From Neobacillus bataviensis (GTDB taxonomy: Bacteria; Bacillota; Bacilli; Bacillales_B; DSM-18226): a stretch of DNA of 64,000 bases. The position numbers and the translations under genes were made by a program. The stretch lies in contig NZ_JAHXYW010000010.1 in NCBI RefSeq assembly GCF_019969725.1, positions 156,682 through 220,681 on the forward strand. The letters are read 5' to 3'. The stretch's first letter is position 1. Every line of letters starts with the position of its first letter. This document shows, piece by piece, positions 16,859 through 25,914 of this stretch. The notes under the pieces are model-generated. The model had not been told where the DNA came from. It was given only the letters and a program-made list of their open reading frames with translations, and did no database searches.

Positions 16859-18175
16859 ATGGAACTAATGTATGTCAATACCATTTGGGTGGTCCTGGCT
16901 GCGGCCATGGTGTTATTTATGGAAGGCGGCTTCAGTTTATTGGAGGCCGGGTTTGTCCGGACGAAAAATGCCGTCAATGTCACGATGAAGATTTTTGTCG
17001 ACTTAACGATCGGCGCCTTAGCGTTTTGGCTAATTGGCTTTGGAATTATGTTTGGCAAGGATGCTTTTGGATTCGTTGGCACAAGCCTGATTGGCAGCCC
17101 GGAAAAAATTGTCCTTTCGATTGAATTGCCCAGTGTGGCGTTTGTGCTCTTTCAGATGGGATTTGCGGTTGCTTGTATCTCGATTATTTCGGGTGCACTG
17201 GCAGAGCGGATGAATTTTAAAGCCTATGTGGTCACTGCGGCCCTTATTTGTATTATTATTTATCCTTTGTCCGGTCACTGGATTTGGAATAGCGATGGCT
17301 GGCTGGCGAAATTAGGCATGAAGGATTTTGCTGGTTCGGCGGCAATTCATGCGGTTGGCGGCTTTGCCGCATTTGCGATGGCGAAATGGCTGGGACCAAG
17401 GAAGGGCAGATTCAATTCTGACGGCAGTGTTAACGTTTTTGCCCCTAGTAATATACCATTGGCATCCGCCGGTGCGTTTATTCTATGGTTCGGCTGGTTT
17501 GCGTTTAATGCTGGCAGCACCCTGGATGCTTCAAGCTCAGCGCTTGCCCCGATTGCGATTAACACAATGTTAGCTGGAGCAAGCGGCGGTGCGGCTGCTT
17601 TATTTTTAACGATGAAGAAGTTTGGCAAAGCTGACCCAAGTATGACGATCAATGGTGTTTTAGCGGGATTAGTGGCGATTACGGCTGGATGTGCGTTTGT
17701 TTCCGAATGGAGTGCCGTTTTAATTGGGGCGGTTAGCGGTTTGCTGGTGATTTATTCAACGCTATTCGTCGATTATTTAAAGGTGGATGATCCTGTCGGG
17801 GCTGTGGCTGTCCATGGTTTCAGCGGTGTGTTCGGAACAATTGCGGTCGGGTTGTTTGACCGGTCAGCGGGATTATTCACCACGGGTGATTTCTCGCTTT
17901 TAAAGGTTCAGCTTTTAGGGGCAGCTGTAGTAATAATATGGGGGCTCCTTGGCGGAACGTTTATGGCGAAGGTTTGCGAAAAAACGGTCGGCTTCCGGGC
18001 ATCTGAGCGAGAGGAAGAAGAGGGGCTTGATATGTCCTACCACGGTATTCCGGCATATAACGAATTGGAGCGTTTCACGGATCTGCCAACCAGTTTATTT
18101 AATTTCGAAGAAACCACAGGTGTCACGGTAGCGGCTCCTGTAACGAGCAAAGCAAAGGCGGAGAAACCAGTTTGA
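16859..18175 (+). CDS. amt: ammonium transporter
   Basis: This 438-residue Amt channel has eleven expected membrane segments, the family blocks FMEGGFSLLEAGFVRTKN and DFAGSAAIHAVGGFAAFA, and the twin pore histidines (AIHAVGG and AVHGFSG). ATG at 16859 follows GAGGGGTGA that overlaps the glnK stop. A C-terminal tail of about 45 residues ends in a charged, low-complexity stretch. It takes up ammonium under nitrogen limitation and is probably gated by the GlnK encoded just upstream. Confidence 0.95.
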   Translation: MELMYVNTIWVVLAAAMVLFMEGGFSLLEAGFVRTKNAVNVTMKIFVDLTIGALAFWLIGFGIMFGKDAFGFVGTSLIGSPEKIVLSIELPSVAFVLFQMGFAVACISIISGALAERMNFKAYVVTAALICIIIYPLSGHWIWNSDGWLAKLGMKDFAGSAAIHAVGGFAAFAMAKWLGPRKGRFNSDGSVNVFAPSNIPLASAGAFILWFGWFAFNAGSTLDASSSALAPIAINTMLAGASGGAAALFLTMKKFGKADPSMTINGVLAGLVAITAGCAFVSEWSAVLIGAVSGLLVIYSTLFVDYLKVDDPVGAVAVHGFSGVFGTIAVGLFDRSAGLFTTGDFSLLKVQLLGAAVVIIWGLLGGTFMAKVCEKTVGFRASEREEEEGLDMSYHGIPAYNELERFTDLPTSLFNFEETTGVTVAAPVTSKAKAEKPV

Positions 18176-18227
18176 TGGGAAGCTTTTTGCACTGAAGGAC
18201 AAAAACTAAGTTAAAATGTGCTCAATC

Positions 18228-18549
18228 AGTCCCATGGGAGAGCCCTATGGGACAAAACTTGGCGGAAAAATTTCCAGACTGTCCCATAGAAGAGCTCTAT
18301 GGTACAAAACTTGGTAAAAAAACTATCAAACTGTCTTATAGAATAGACTATGGGACAAAACTTGGCAGAAACACTATTAAACTGTCGTATAGAATAGATC
18401 TATGGGACAAAACTTGGTGGAAAAATTACCAAACTATCCATAGAAGAGCTCTATGGGACAAAAATTGGTAAAAAACTATCAAACTGTCTCATAGAAAGGC
18501 TCTATGGGACAAAACTTGGAAAAAAAACTACCAAACTGTCCTATAGAAG
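18228..18549. repeat. tandem array of six 51-52-base hairpin units
   Basis: Units begin (CTATGGGACA) at 18245, 18297, 18348, 18400, 18451 and 18502, with a partial unit before the first. Each unit is an imperfect inverted repeat: CTATGGGACAAAACTTGG on the left, then CCAAACTGTCCCATAG-like on the right. One frame stays open through most of the array (18247-18471), but no ribosome binding site is seen, so I do not call a gene. It fills the gap between amt and the convergent diguanylate cyclase gene. Function unknown. Confidence 0.9.
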
Positions 18550-18600
18550 GGCCCCGATGTTCCTCATTCCCACTCTCAATTCATCCCGAGTTAAAATAAA

Positions 18601-18623
18601 AAGGCGGCTGATTAAGCCGCCTT
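18601..18623 (-). terminator. terminator of the diguanylate cyclase gene
   Basis: AAGGCGGCT-GATTA-AGCCGCCTT, followed on the minus strand by a T-rich stretch. Confidence 0.85.
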
Positions 18624-18625
18624 CA

Positions 18626-20131
18626 TTATGGGGCCAATGCTCCCCAACTGCTTACCCGGTTCCGCCCGGCATTTTTTGTTTGGTACAATGCTTTGTCCGC
18701 CTGTTCCATCAATTCACTGGTGGACCCAACCGATCCGTCCCGATAAGTGGCAATGCCGATACTTACGGTTATTACCCCATATTCCTGTGAAGCTTGATGA
18801 GGGATGTTTAACGTCTCAATCGCCTCGCGCACTTTCTCAGCAATGATAACCGCTCCAGCTGAATCGGTTTCCGGAAGAATGATGGCGAATTCCTCCCCGC
18901 CATAGCGGGCCGAAACCTGGGGAGGAACAAGAAGCTCTTGGACAAGAATACCAATCTTTTGCAAACACCGATCACCTGCTGGGTGACCATATGTATCGTT
19001 ATAAGGTTTAAAATAATCTATATCAAAAAATAGCAGTGACAGCGGCGTTTTCGCTTGCACCGACTTGATCCATTCCTTTTCAAGCTGTCTATCAAAAAAG
19101 CGCCGGTTCGATAATCCGGTTAGGCCATCGATATTCGACAAATAGTACAATTGCTGCTCCATCTTTTTCCGTTCTGAAATATCCCTTGAAACGGCCACCA
19201 CTTTTGTCACTTCTCCATTTTCAATGATGGGTGTTCCGCGCATATCGACATCAATCCAATCCCCAGTTGCATGCCGCCAGCGGTATTCCGTTACTAAAAT
19301 ACTTCTGTCGATGACCACTTTATGGAACATTTCTCGGACACGATCGACATCGTCCGGGTGAATATATTCACGAGGATACTTTCCGATATACTCGATCGGC
19401 TTACCGCCAAAAAGTTCGATAGAAGGGGAAGCATATAGCGCCATCCCTGTTGTATCCAGCACCATAACGACATCCGACATATTCTCACTAATTAAGCGGA
19501 ATTGTTCCTCGTTCTCTTTTATTCGATTTTGAAGAAAACTAGTCTTTAATAGATAATTAATCAAATAGAATATACATATAGCACTAATCATAGATGTCGT
19601 CCAAAAGGCAACCGTAATCAGCAGCAGCGTGCTTAGGTCCTTAATTAAATAAATAGCAATGAGATTAATAGAAATTAAACAATAGATATTCAAATATATC
19701 CATTTCCTCCATTGGGTGGCATAGGTGGAAATGAGACCGCAGGCGATGGCCATGTGGATGGCATTTAATGCCCCAATGAAAGACGGCAAATCTGTTTGCC
19801 CGTTAAAAAAGATTCGCGAGATAGCGATAATACTTCCTGTTAGGAATGCAGAAGGAATTCCGCCAAAAAGGGAACTGATGATAATGGGAAAATGCCGGAA
19901 ATCGACAAGAGTTCCCGTGCCAAGCCGCAATCCATAAAACATCAGGATTGACCCAACTATGCCAAAAAACAAACCAATGAATAATTTTGACTTGCCCTTC
20001 AGGATTCTTGTGTTTAGGTGATGAATATCGAAAAAATTGCCTTTATTTTTAAAAAAGTAATGGATAAGGACGATGGATGAAGTTAAGATGGCAAGGTTAG
20101 CGATGAGGTCCATAATTAAATTTTTATACAT
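18626..20131 (-). CDS. membrane diguanylate cyclase (5TM-LytS type, PAS, GGDEF)
   Basis: This 501-residue protein would make cyclic di-GMP at the membrane. About six hydrophobic segments (5-200), resembling the 5TMR-LytS/YhcK sensor, are followed by a PAS domain with PAC (about 212-330) and a GGDEF domain (about 335-495) with the active-site variant GGEEF. No RxxD inhibitory site lies five residues before it (PPQVSARYGGEEF). It stands alone beside a second GGDEF gene on the same strand. The signal sensed is unknown. Confidence 0.88.
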   Translation of the reverse strand: MYKNLIMDLIANLAILTSSIVLIHYFFKNKGNFFDIHHLNTRILKGKSKLFIGLFFGIVGSILMFYGLRLGTGTLVDFRHFPIIISSLFGGIPSAFLTGSIIAISRIFFNGQTDLPSFIGALNAIHMAIACGLISTYATQWRKWIYLNIYCLISINLIAIYLIKDLSTLLLITVAFWTTSMISAICIFYLINYLLKTSFLQNRIKENEEQFRLISENMSDVVMVLDTTGMALYASPSIELFGGKPIEYIGKYPREYIHPDDVDRVREMFHKVVIDRSILVTEYRWRHATGDWIDVDMRGTPIIENGEVTKVVAVSRDISERKKMEQQLYYLSNIDGLTGLSNRRFFDRQLEKEWIKSVQAKTPLSLLFFDIDYFKPYNDTYGHPAGDRCLQKIGILVQELLVPPQVSARYGGEEFAIILPETDSAGAVIIAEKVREAIETLNIPHQASQEYGVITVSIGIATYRDGSVGSTSELMEQADKALYQTKNAGRNRVSSWGALAP

Positions 20132-20209
20132 ACGTACACTACCCCGTTAAATTGTAAATATTACCTAATCTATCGTATCCTATTATCCGAAGCATCACAA
20201 TAACAACAT

Positions 20210-21631
20210 TTAGACATTTTCCAACGCCTTATCAATCGCCTTTTTCTTGTACATCTCCTGGTCTGCCGACTTTAGTATTTCTTCGAGCGTAACCTTTGTC
20301 CCCGGCTTATAGTGGTAATATCCGTGGCTAGCCGAGATTTCGTACGGTTTCTGATTGGAAAGGTTAATCTCGTGGAAGGTATACTGAATGTCATCCCATA
20401 CTTCCTCGACGTTTTCGATTTTCTTTTTTAAAAAGATCACGATAAATTCGTCCCCGCCCAGGCGGAATAACACGTCCTGGGGATCAAGGTTATCGCTAAT
20501 TGTCTCACAGCACGTTTTAATCAGATCGTCACCAATTGAATGACCAAAACAATCATTGACGATTTTCAAATTGTTTATATCAATATAGCAAATAATAAAT
20601 TCCTGCGTATCCTCCTTAAGCAGCCCTCTTAATAGTTCAATGCCGCTGCGGCGATTGCGAATGCCGGTCAGCATATCAATAGATGCATGCTGAAGGAGCT
20701 CGGCCTCTTTCTTTTTCATGTCAGTAATATCAGTCGAATCGATTAAAATGCAGGTGTCCTCAAGGTAATCAACCAATTCGAAATTTAGCAGCGACCATTT
20801 CCATACGTTAGCAGTAATTTGCTGCTCTGCTACATAATTTTTAATGCTTTTTTCCTTTAATAGCCTATTTAAAATTTCCTGCTTCTCATATGGACTGCTG
20901 AAAAAAAAGCTTATATCAACATGTTCCGGGTAGTATTCGACCGCTTGTTTATTCATGAGGACAATCTCATCACTATCGAGCTTTGTCAGTATTAACGGGT
21001 TTGGATTCAAATTAAATAGTCTCCGAAAACTTTCCTCATTCCGGCTAAGCTTCTGCTTGTTTAAAAAGTCATTTTTTCGAAACGAATAGAAGGCCAGTGC
21101 AATGGTAAATGAAATGACGGCGGTCCCTGTCGAGTTAATTAATATGGAGAGGTACGAATAATGATTGGACTCAATTAGATATAAGCCGATTAAGAATAAA
21201 ATATGGACGGTGACATACTGGAATAATAGATTCCTAGGACGAATCGGGAAGATAGCAGCGACTCCCAGTAATATTATGATATAGGCGTAAATGTTTCCGG
21301 TGAATAGCTGGCTGTTGATAGAGGAAACGGCCCCTATCAACAAATAGAGGGAAATATAACCACTTACGATCAAACTTTTAGGAGCTTTCTTATTCCGGTA
21401 GATCATAAGAAATATGAGTGATATTACCAGTCCAGTAAGATGTACGCCTTTGAGCACCAATTTAAACATGGGCCTGTCAAGATTTTTAAAAAATAGAAAG
21501 TCGACAATGAAAAAACATGGATAGGTGAAAATCAGCATATAAGAAATGAGTTTTATTCTTTCAAATAACTGCTCTTCATTAACTTGATTGAATTCTTGTG
21601 TTGTTAATAGATTCTTAGTGAAGGATTTCAA
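20210..21631 (-). CDS. membrane diguanylate cyclase (6TM, PAS-like, GGDEF)
   Basis: This 473-residue protein has about six membrane segments (30-195), a PAS-like region (about 205-310) and a GGDEF domain (315-470) with intact GGDEF. As in the neighbouring cyclase, the inhibitory RxxD is missing (DPQD in its place). The start is TTG at 21629-21631, supported by AAGGAGGAT a few bases upstream. It likely contributes to the c-di-GMP pool that a riboswitch near 62 kb would sense. Confidence 0.87.
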   Translation of the reverse strand: MKSFTKNLLTTQEFNQVNEEQLFERIKLISYMLIFTYPCFFIVDFLFFKNLDRPMFKLVLKGVHLTGLVISLIFLMIYRNKKAPKSLIVSGYISLYLLIGAVSSINSQLFTGNIYAYIIILLGVAAIFPIRPRNLLFQYVTVHILFLIGLYLIESNHYSYLSILINSTGTAVISFTIALAFYSFRKNDFLNKQKLSRNEESFRRLFNLNPNPLILTKLDSDEIVLMNKQAVEYYPEHVDISFFFSSPYEKQEILNRLLKEKSIKNYVAEQQITANVWKWSLLNFELVDYLEDTCILIDSTDITDMKKKEAELLQHASIDMLTGIRNRRSGIELLRGLLKEDTQEFIICYIDINNLKIVNDCFGHSIGDDLIKTCCETISDNLDPQDVLFRLGGDEFIVIFLKKKIENVEEVWDDIQYTFHEINLSNQKPYEISASHGYYHYKPGTKVTLEEILKSADQEMYKKKAIDKALENV

Positions 21632-21716
21632 GTTGATCCTCCTTTTTTCTATTTATCCTCGGTATTTTAGCATATTTTTTGGGAAAGGAAAGGGTATTCC
21701 GGTTTATTTTAAAATA

Positions 21717-21755
21717 AAAAAGCCGATAACGGGGACCGCATACCCTTTATCAGCT
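21717..21755 (-). terminator. probable terminator after the 36-residue gene
   Basis: On the minus strand GCTGATAAAGGG pairs imperfectly with CCCCGTTATCGGC and is followed by TTTTTTATTTT. Confidence 0.6.
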
Positions 21756-21764
21756 AATCGAAAT

Positions 21765-21875
21765 TTATAATAGATGGAGGATTATTTTTACCCATCCAAA
21801 TAAGGCCAGCCATAATGGGATGCTTAGCGCTGTGCCCCATAGCAATCCTGTGAAAAAACTTTCCCGCTCTTCCAT
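21765..21875 (-). CDS. 36-residue single-span membrane protein
   Basis: ATG at 21875 is preceded by a good site, GTAGGAGTGG, and opens a 36-codon frame: a short charged start (MEERESF) followed by one long hydrophobic helix (TGLLWGTALSIPLWLALFGW) and a short tail. The gene ends before a terminator-like hairpin. It lies 115 bases downstream of the sigma factor gene on the same strand with no terminator between, so cotranscription is likely. I do not recognise the family. A membrane micro-regulator of the sigma factor is one idea, not shown. Confidence 0.6.
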   Translation of the reverse strand: MEERESFFTGLLWGTALSIPLWLALFGWVKIILHLL

Positions 21876-21990
21876 TAAAACCACTCCTACCTGAAAGAAT
21901 ACCTTCATCAGTATGGTCAAGTTCGTGGATATCTATTACTAAAAATAGCAAACCGAACAGCGGAAAAATGGAGAAGCGTGTCAGGTAGAA

Positions 21991-22485
21991 TTAAATGTTT
22001 TCGACAGAAAGAATCAAGTTCTTTATCTTTTCCCTCGCACCCGTGCGCCATTGTTTGACAGCTGAGACCGAAACCTGCTCCCGTTCGGCAATCTCTCTAA
22101 TCGAAAAACCATAGAAGACCGAATCGCGGACCCACTTTCTTTGATTTGGTGTCAGCGTGGAGCAATAGGTTAATAGAGTTTCTTTTTCCATTGGACAGAC
22201 TGAATGATCGTCTTCAACGGCGGTCCAGAATTCTTCCTTAGGGTAAAGGTTTCGTTCGCTGTCCCGATACAATTTGGCTAATTCCATGAGAAGGTGGCCG
22301 CGTATATAGGAGTAGGCATAGTTGGTAAAGCTTCCTTTTTCAGGATTGAAACGCCTGCTTGCCTCCCACAGGGCGATGAGCGCCTGCTGGTAAAATTCGT
22401 CCTTGTTCTTGTAAAGATGGAGCGAGTTGATAATCTTTTGGATCATCGGCTGGTACTGTTCCACTAATTGTTCGAAGCTTTCCAA
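21991..22485 (-). CDS. small sigma-70-family sigma factor
   Basis: An alternative sigma factor with region 2 (FYQQALIALWEASRRFNPEKGSF, YAYSYIRGHLLMEL) and region 4 helix-turn-helix (GFSIREIAEREQVSVSAVKQW). I prefer TTG at 22485 (164 residues, MESFEQLVEQYQPMI), because AAAGGAA sits nine bases upstream and the product then begins like related sigma factors. ATG at 22542 would add 19 residues but has no visible ribosome binding site. No classical anti-sigma gene is adjacent, only the 36-residue membrane protein. The regulon is unknown. Confidence 0.85.
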   Translation of the reverse strand: MESFEQLVEQYQPMIQKIINSLHLYKNKDEFYQQALIALWEASRRFNPEKGSFTNYAYSYIRGHLLMELAKLYRDSERNLYPKEEFWTAVEDDHSVCPMEKETLLTYCSTLTPNQRKWVRDSVFYGFSIREIAEREQVSVSAVKQWRTGAREKIKNLILSVENI

Positions 22486-22818
22486 TGGTAAATTCCTTTC
22501 AGAAAGCGCGCTATCCTTGATATTCCCGGGTACCTCTACCATAGCCGGAATGGTACAGCTTATCGAATGTCACAAAATCATTTTTGAAGGGCATTTTCGC
22601 CTGAAACAGTCGATTTTTATGCACAAAAGTGATTTTTGGAGCTCATTTTTGCTGATTCATTAGATTATTGACTCAAAAAAATCTTTTTGCGAGAATCGTC
22701 GATATTTGTTTATTGAAACCTCATTGACGGCACAAAAAATTTGGACTATTCTAAACTCAACCCGCAAGCAATTGACCATTTACTTTACCAAAAAAAATGA
22801 AAGCGTTTTAATAGTCCA

Positions 22819-22833
22819 ATTTTTTAAAAATTG
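22819..22833. promoter_or_regulatory. CodY-like site before the frl-type operon
   Basis: AATTTTTTAAAAATT matches the CodY consensus AATTTTCWGAAAATT with two mismatches. CodY control is known for the B. subtilis frl operon; binding here is inferred. The rest of 22543-22840 shows no gene. Confidence 0.4.
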
Positions 22834-22839
22834 CTTTAA

Positions 22840-22855
22840 ATGGTATATACCATTA
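22840..22855. promoter_or_regulatory. operator 1 of the frl-type regulator
   Basis: AATGGTATATACCATT is a perfect 16-base palindrome 78 bases before the GntR gene. An identical copy lies at 23690 and a close one at 27734, so it is very likely the binding site of the GntR protein. Confidence 0.85.
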
Positions 22856-22933
22856 TTGGATTTGACAAATTTTGTAGGAACCTCAACAATTAGTTTTAGG
22901 AGTGAATATCAACTAAAATAGGGGAAATTATCA

Positions 22934-23668
22934 ATGAGCAGAATGACACGAGACGAAGAAGTTCCTTTTTATAAGCAGCTAAAGGAAAAGATTTTAGATG
23001 ATATTGAGAGTGGGAAGCTGAAGCACGGGGATAAGCTTCCGTCTGAAAGGGAGCTGGCCGAGCAATTTCAAATCAGCCGGATGACGGCTAGGCACACACT
23101 TTCAGTCCTGGAAAGAGAAGGTGTGGTCGAGCGGCGGGTAGGCGCGGGAACGTTCATCACCAACAATAAAATTGAAATGGACTTTATTACCTTTAATAGT
23201 TTTACGAAAAATATGATGAACAAGGGGTTTATTCCCAGCACAAAGGTGCTTTCCATCGGGAAGACCGTGGCCAAGCCCCATATCGCCAGGAAATTGAATG
23301 TGCCAATCGGAGAAACACTTATTTTCTTAAAACGATTGCGCTCAGTCAATGAAATGCCGGTAGCGATCGAAGAATCGTTTATTTCTGAAAAACTATGTCC
23401 AAATCTCGAACAGTTTATCTTCGATAATGTATCTCTCTATCAAATCTTGGAGGATCAATACGAGATTGTTCTAGTCAAGGCAAAGGAGCAAATGCAGGTT
23501 ACTTTTTCGGAGGAAAGTGATAGTAAGCTATTAAAAATCCGCTCCGAAAGTCCGTGTATATATCAGGAGTCCGTTGCCTACGACCCCCATGACCAAGAAA
23601 TAGAATTTTCCACTTCTTTAACTAGAAGCGATATCGTAAGGTTTTATTCTGAACTTAATCTGAAATGA
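22934..23668 (+). CDS. frlR: GntR/UTRA transcriptional regulator (FrlR-like)
   Basis: This 244-residue HutC-subfamily regulator has an N-terminal winged helix (PFYKQLKEKILDDIESG...LPSERELAEQFQISRMTARHTL, about 10-75) and a C-terminal UTRA ligand-binding domain. Its size and gene context match B. subtilis FrlR, which represses fructosamine-use genes. Palindromic operators lie before its own gene and before frlD and frlB, implying autoregulation. GGGGAAA precedes the ATG. Confidence 0.88.
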   Translation: MSRMTRDEEVPFYKQLKEKILDDIESGKLKHGDKLPSERELAEQFQISRMTARHTLSVLEREGVVERRVGAGTFITNNKIEMDFITFNSFTKNMMNKGFIPSTKVLSIGKTVAKPHIARKLNVPIGETLIFLKRLRSVNEMPVAIEESFISEKLCPNLEQFIFDNVSLYQILEDQYEIVLVKAKEQMQVTFSEESDSKLLKIRSESPCIYQESVAYDPHDQEIEFSTSLTRSDIVRFYSELNLK

Positions 23669-23689
23669 TTTTGTTTCAGATTTACAAGA

Positions 23690-23705
23690 AATGGTATATA
23701 CCATT
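23690..23705. promoter_or_regulatory. operator 2, before frlD
   Basis: AATGGTATATACCATT, identical to operator 1, ends right at the frlD ribosome binding site (AAAGGAGGG). Confidence 0.85.
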
Positions 23706-23721
23706 AAAGGAGGGAACCGAG

Positions 23722-24534
23722 ATGAAGGTAATAGGTGTCGGCGATAATGTCGTTGATAAATATATGTATAAAAAAACGATGTATCCCGGTGGGAACGCCC
23801 TGAATTTCGCCGTCTATGCCAAGCAATTAGGGATTGAATCCGCCTATCTGGGCGTTTTCGGGAATGATCTAGCGGCAGCACATATTATTGAAACATTAAA
23901 AAGCTTGGATGTGGATATTTCGAAATGCCGCCAGCATAAAGGAGAAAACGGCTTTGCCGCAGTCGATTTAGTTGATGGCGACCGGATATTTATTGGCGGG
24001 AATGGAGGAGGTGTCCAGAAGGATCATCCAATTGTCCTCAATAACGAAGACCTCGACTATGTTAAATCTTTCAATCTAGCTCATAGCAGCATCTACAGCG
24101 ATATGGATACAGAGCTGCCGAAATTGAAGGAAGCGGGCATTCTCGTATCCTATGATTTTTCGAGTGACTACACTGATTCATTGCTAGAACAAAATTGCCC
24201 TCATATTGATATTAGTCTTCTTTCATGCGGACAGCTGGCGAATGAGGAAGCTGAGAATCTATTAAAACGAGTTTATGCCTTTGGCAGCAAGCTGGCGATT
24301 GGCACGAGGGGTTCGCGGGGCGCGATGGTTTTTGATGGCGAGAATTTTTACCGTCAAGAGCCGCATTTTGTTCAGCCAGTGGATACACTCGGTGCCGGCG
24401 ACTCCTTTTTTACAGCGTTTATCCTGCATCATTTAACTGGAAATAGGTTGGAAAGAAGTTTGGAAGAGGGCGCTAAATTCGCAGCCAAAACCTGCCTTGT
24501 CGATGGCGCTTTTGGATATGGGATTCCGTTTTAA
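23722..24534 (+). CDS. frlD: fructosamine kinase (PfkB family)
   Basis: This 270-residue PfkB-family sugar kinase phosphorylates fructosamines (Amadori products) at O-6. It shows the N-terminal GVGDNVVDKYMYKKTMYPGG block and the ATP/catalytic motif DTLGAGDSFFTAF. ATG at 23722 is chosen because AAAGGAGGG lies just upstream; a longer frame from 23665 would run across the operator. It is close to B. subtilis FrlD in its opening residues, and the following genes match frlONM and frlB. Confidence 0.9.
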   Translation: MKVIGVGDNVVDKYMYKKTMYPGGNALNFAVYAKQLGIESAYLGVFGNDLAAAHIIETLKSLDVDISKCRQHKGENGFAAVDLVDGDRIFIGGNGGGVQKDHPIVLNNEDLDYVKSFNLAHSSIYSDMDTELPKLKEAGILVSYDFSSDYTDSLLEQNCPHIDISLLSCGQLANEEAENLLKRVYAFGSKLAIGTRGSRGAMVFDGENFYRQEPHFVQPVDTLGAGDSFFTAFILHHLTGNRLERSLEEGAKFAAKTCLVDGAFGYGIPF

Positions 24535-24564
24535 TTTTTATAAAAATAAGGAGGGTCTATTTCT

Positions 24565-25854
24565 ATGAAAACAAAGCTGGTCTTAACATTCATGTTGGTG
24601 TTCGCCCTGTTGCTCGCGGGGTGCTCGAGCTCTTCATCCACAAAGGAAGATGAGTCGGGAAAAGTAGTGTTAAAGTTTTTGCATAAGTGGCCGCAGCCAG
24701 AATACGCTCCCTATTTTGAAGAAGTGGTTAAAGATTTCGAAAAGCAGAATCCTAACATCAAGATTAAGATGGAAGCCATTGCCGATGAACCGATCAAGGA
24801 CAAACTTCGTGTCATCCTCGGAGGCAACGAGGTTCCGGACATCATGTTTTCCTGGTCAGGCGAATTTGCCCGTAAGTTCGTCCGTGCCAATGCAGCCCTA
24901 GATTTGACCCCCTATCTAAATGAAGATACAGCTTGGAAGAACAGCTTTATTCCAGCATCCCTGCAGCCTTTCACCTCTGACGGAAAAAACTACGGTATCC
25001 CACTTCGATTCAATGGTAAATTCTTTGTTTACAACAAGAAAGTTTTTGAAAAATATAACCTGCAGGAGCCTGCGACCTGGGATGAATTTTTACAGACTCT
25101 CGATACGTTGAAAAAGGGCGGCGAAACTCCGCTCATTCTAGGAAATCAAGATCCATGGGCCGCGATTCATTACTTAACAGGCTTAAACCAAAAAGAAGTT
25201 TCCCAGGATGTAAGAATGAAAGATTATAATCCAGGTTCTGGTGAATTCACCGACCCAGGCTATGTCAAAGCCATGGAACTGTTAGCTGATTTGAATAAAA
25301 AGGGTTATTTTATGAAAAATGTCAACTCCAGCTCACATGATATGGCGAAGCAATTATTCTTCGCCGGCAAGGGCGCGATTATGTATGTGGAACTAGAGGA
25401 ATTTGCTGATATGGATAAAAACATGAAGGGCAATTGGGGCTTCTTCCCGATGCCGTCGATTGCCGATGGAAAAGGAAACCAGAATTTCATCACCGGCGCA
25501 CCGGATGGCTTTATCGTTTCTTCAAAAACCAAGCATCCTAAAGAAGCGATCCAGTTCCTGAAATTCTTAACCAGCAAAGAAAATTCTTTAAAATTGGTGA
25601 AGCAAATTGGCTGGCCAAGCCCGATTGACGGAGCTACAAACCCAGACACAGCTTTGAAGGAAGTGGCTGAAGGTGTTGAGGCGATGAAGAAAGCAGAAGG
25701 CATGGCGGAGTGGCTTGATACCGATGTTCACGCGAAAGTTGCGGATGTGTATTTATCTAATATCCAACTCTTGCTGGATGGATCGAAAACACCGGAACAA
25801 ATTATTAAGGAAGTTCAAAAGGTAGCGAAGCAAGTCCAAAGTGAAGTGGAATAA
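24565..25854 (+). CDS. frlO: ABC sugar/fructosamine-binding lipoprotein
   Basis: This 429-residue family 1 solute-binding protein has a lipobox (LLAGC, Cys at about 20) and a Ser-rich linker. Its place between frlD and two sugar permeases fits FrlO, which binds fructosamines such as fructose-lysine-type amino acids. AAGGAGG precedes the ATG. No ATPase gene is in the operon; in B. subtilis the shared MsmX ATPase serves this system. Confidence 0.88.
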   Translation: MKTKLVLTFMLVFALLLAGCSSSSSTKEDESGKVVLKFLHKWPQPEYAPYFEEVVKDFEKQNPNIKIKMEAIADEPIKDKLRVILGGNEVPDIMFSWSGEFARKFVRANAALDLTPYLNEDTAWKNSFIPASLQPFTSDGKNYGIPLRFNGKFFVYNKKVFEKYNLQEPATWDEFLQTLDTLKKGGETPLILGNQDPWAAIHYLTGLNQKEVSQDVRMKDYNPGSGEFTDPGYVKAMELLADLNKKGYFMKNVNSSSHDMAKQLFFAGKGAIMYVELEEFADMDKNMKGNWGFFPMPSIADGKGNQNFITGAPDGFIVSSKTKHPKEAIQFLKFLTSKENSLKLVKQIGWPSPIDGATNPDTALKEVAEGVEAMKKAEGMAEWLDTDVHAKVADVYLSNIQLLLDGSKTPEQIIKEVQKVAKQVQSEVE

Positions 25855-25863
25855 GAATGAGAA

Positions 25864-25894
25864 GGGCAGGCAGTTGCTTGCGATTTGCCTGCCC
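25864..25894 (+). terminator. hairpin between frlO and frlN
   Basis: GGGCAGGCA pairs perfectly with TGCCTGCCC across a 13-base loop. There is no T run, so it is more likely an mRNA-stabilising hairpin favouring frlO than a full terminator. Confidence 0.6.
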
Positions 25895-25914
25895 CCTTCC
25901 AGGAGGGAGAAGAT

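Noticed and set aside
18247..18471. 74-residue plus-strand gene in the hairpin array
   Set aside because: The frame is open only because the unit repeats; there is no ribosome binding site and no promoter, and the peptide is a run of repeat copies.
18228..18549. CRISPR array
   Set aside because: Units are contiguous 51-52-base near-copies without unique spacers, each self-complementary, and no cas genes are nearby.
21754..21951. 65-residue minus-strand frame
   Set aside because: It has no ribosome site and overlaps in another frame the better 36-residue gene.
22798..22812. cre site before the frl-type operon
   Set aside because: TGAAAAGCGTTTTAA has the wrong spacing between TG and CG and lacks the final C, so it does not fit the cre consensus.
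22706..22921. 71-residue plus-strand gene before frlR
   Set aside because: It overlaps the CodY-like site and operator, has no ribosome site, and its composition is that of A/T-rich noncoding DNA.
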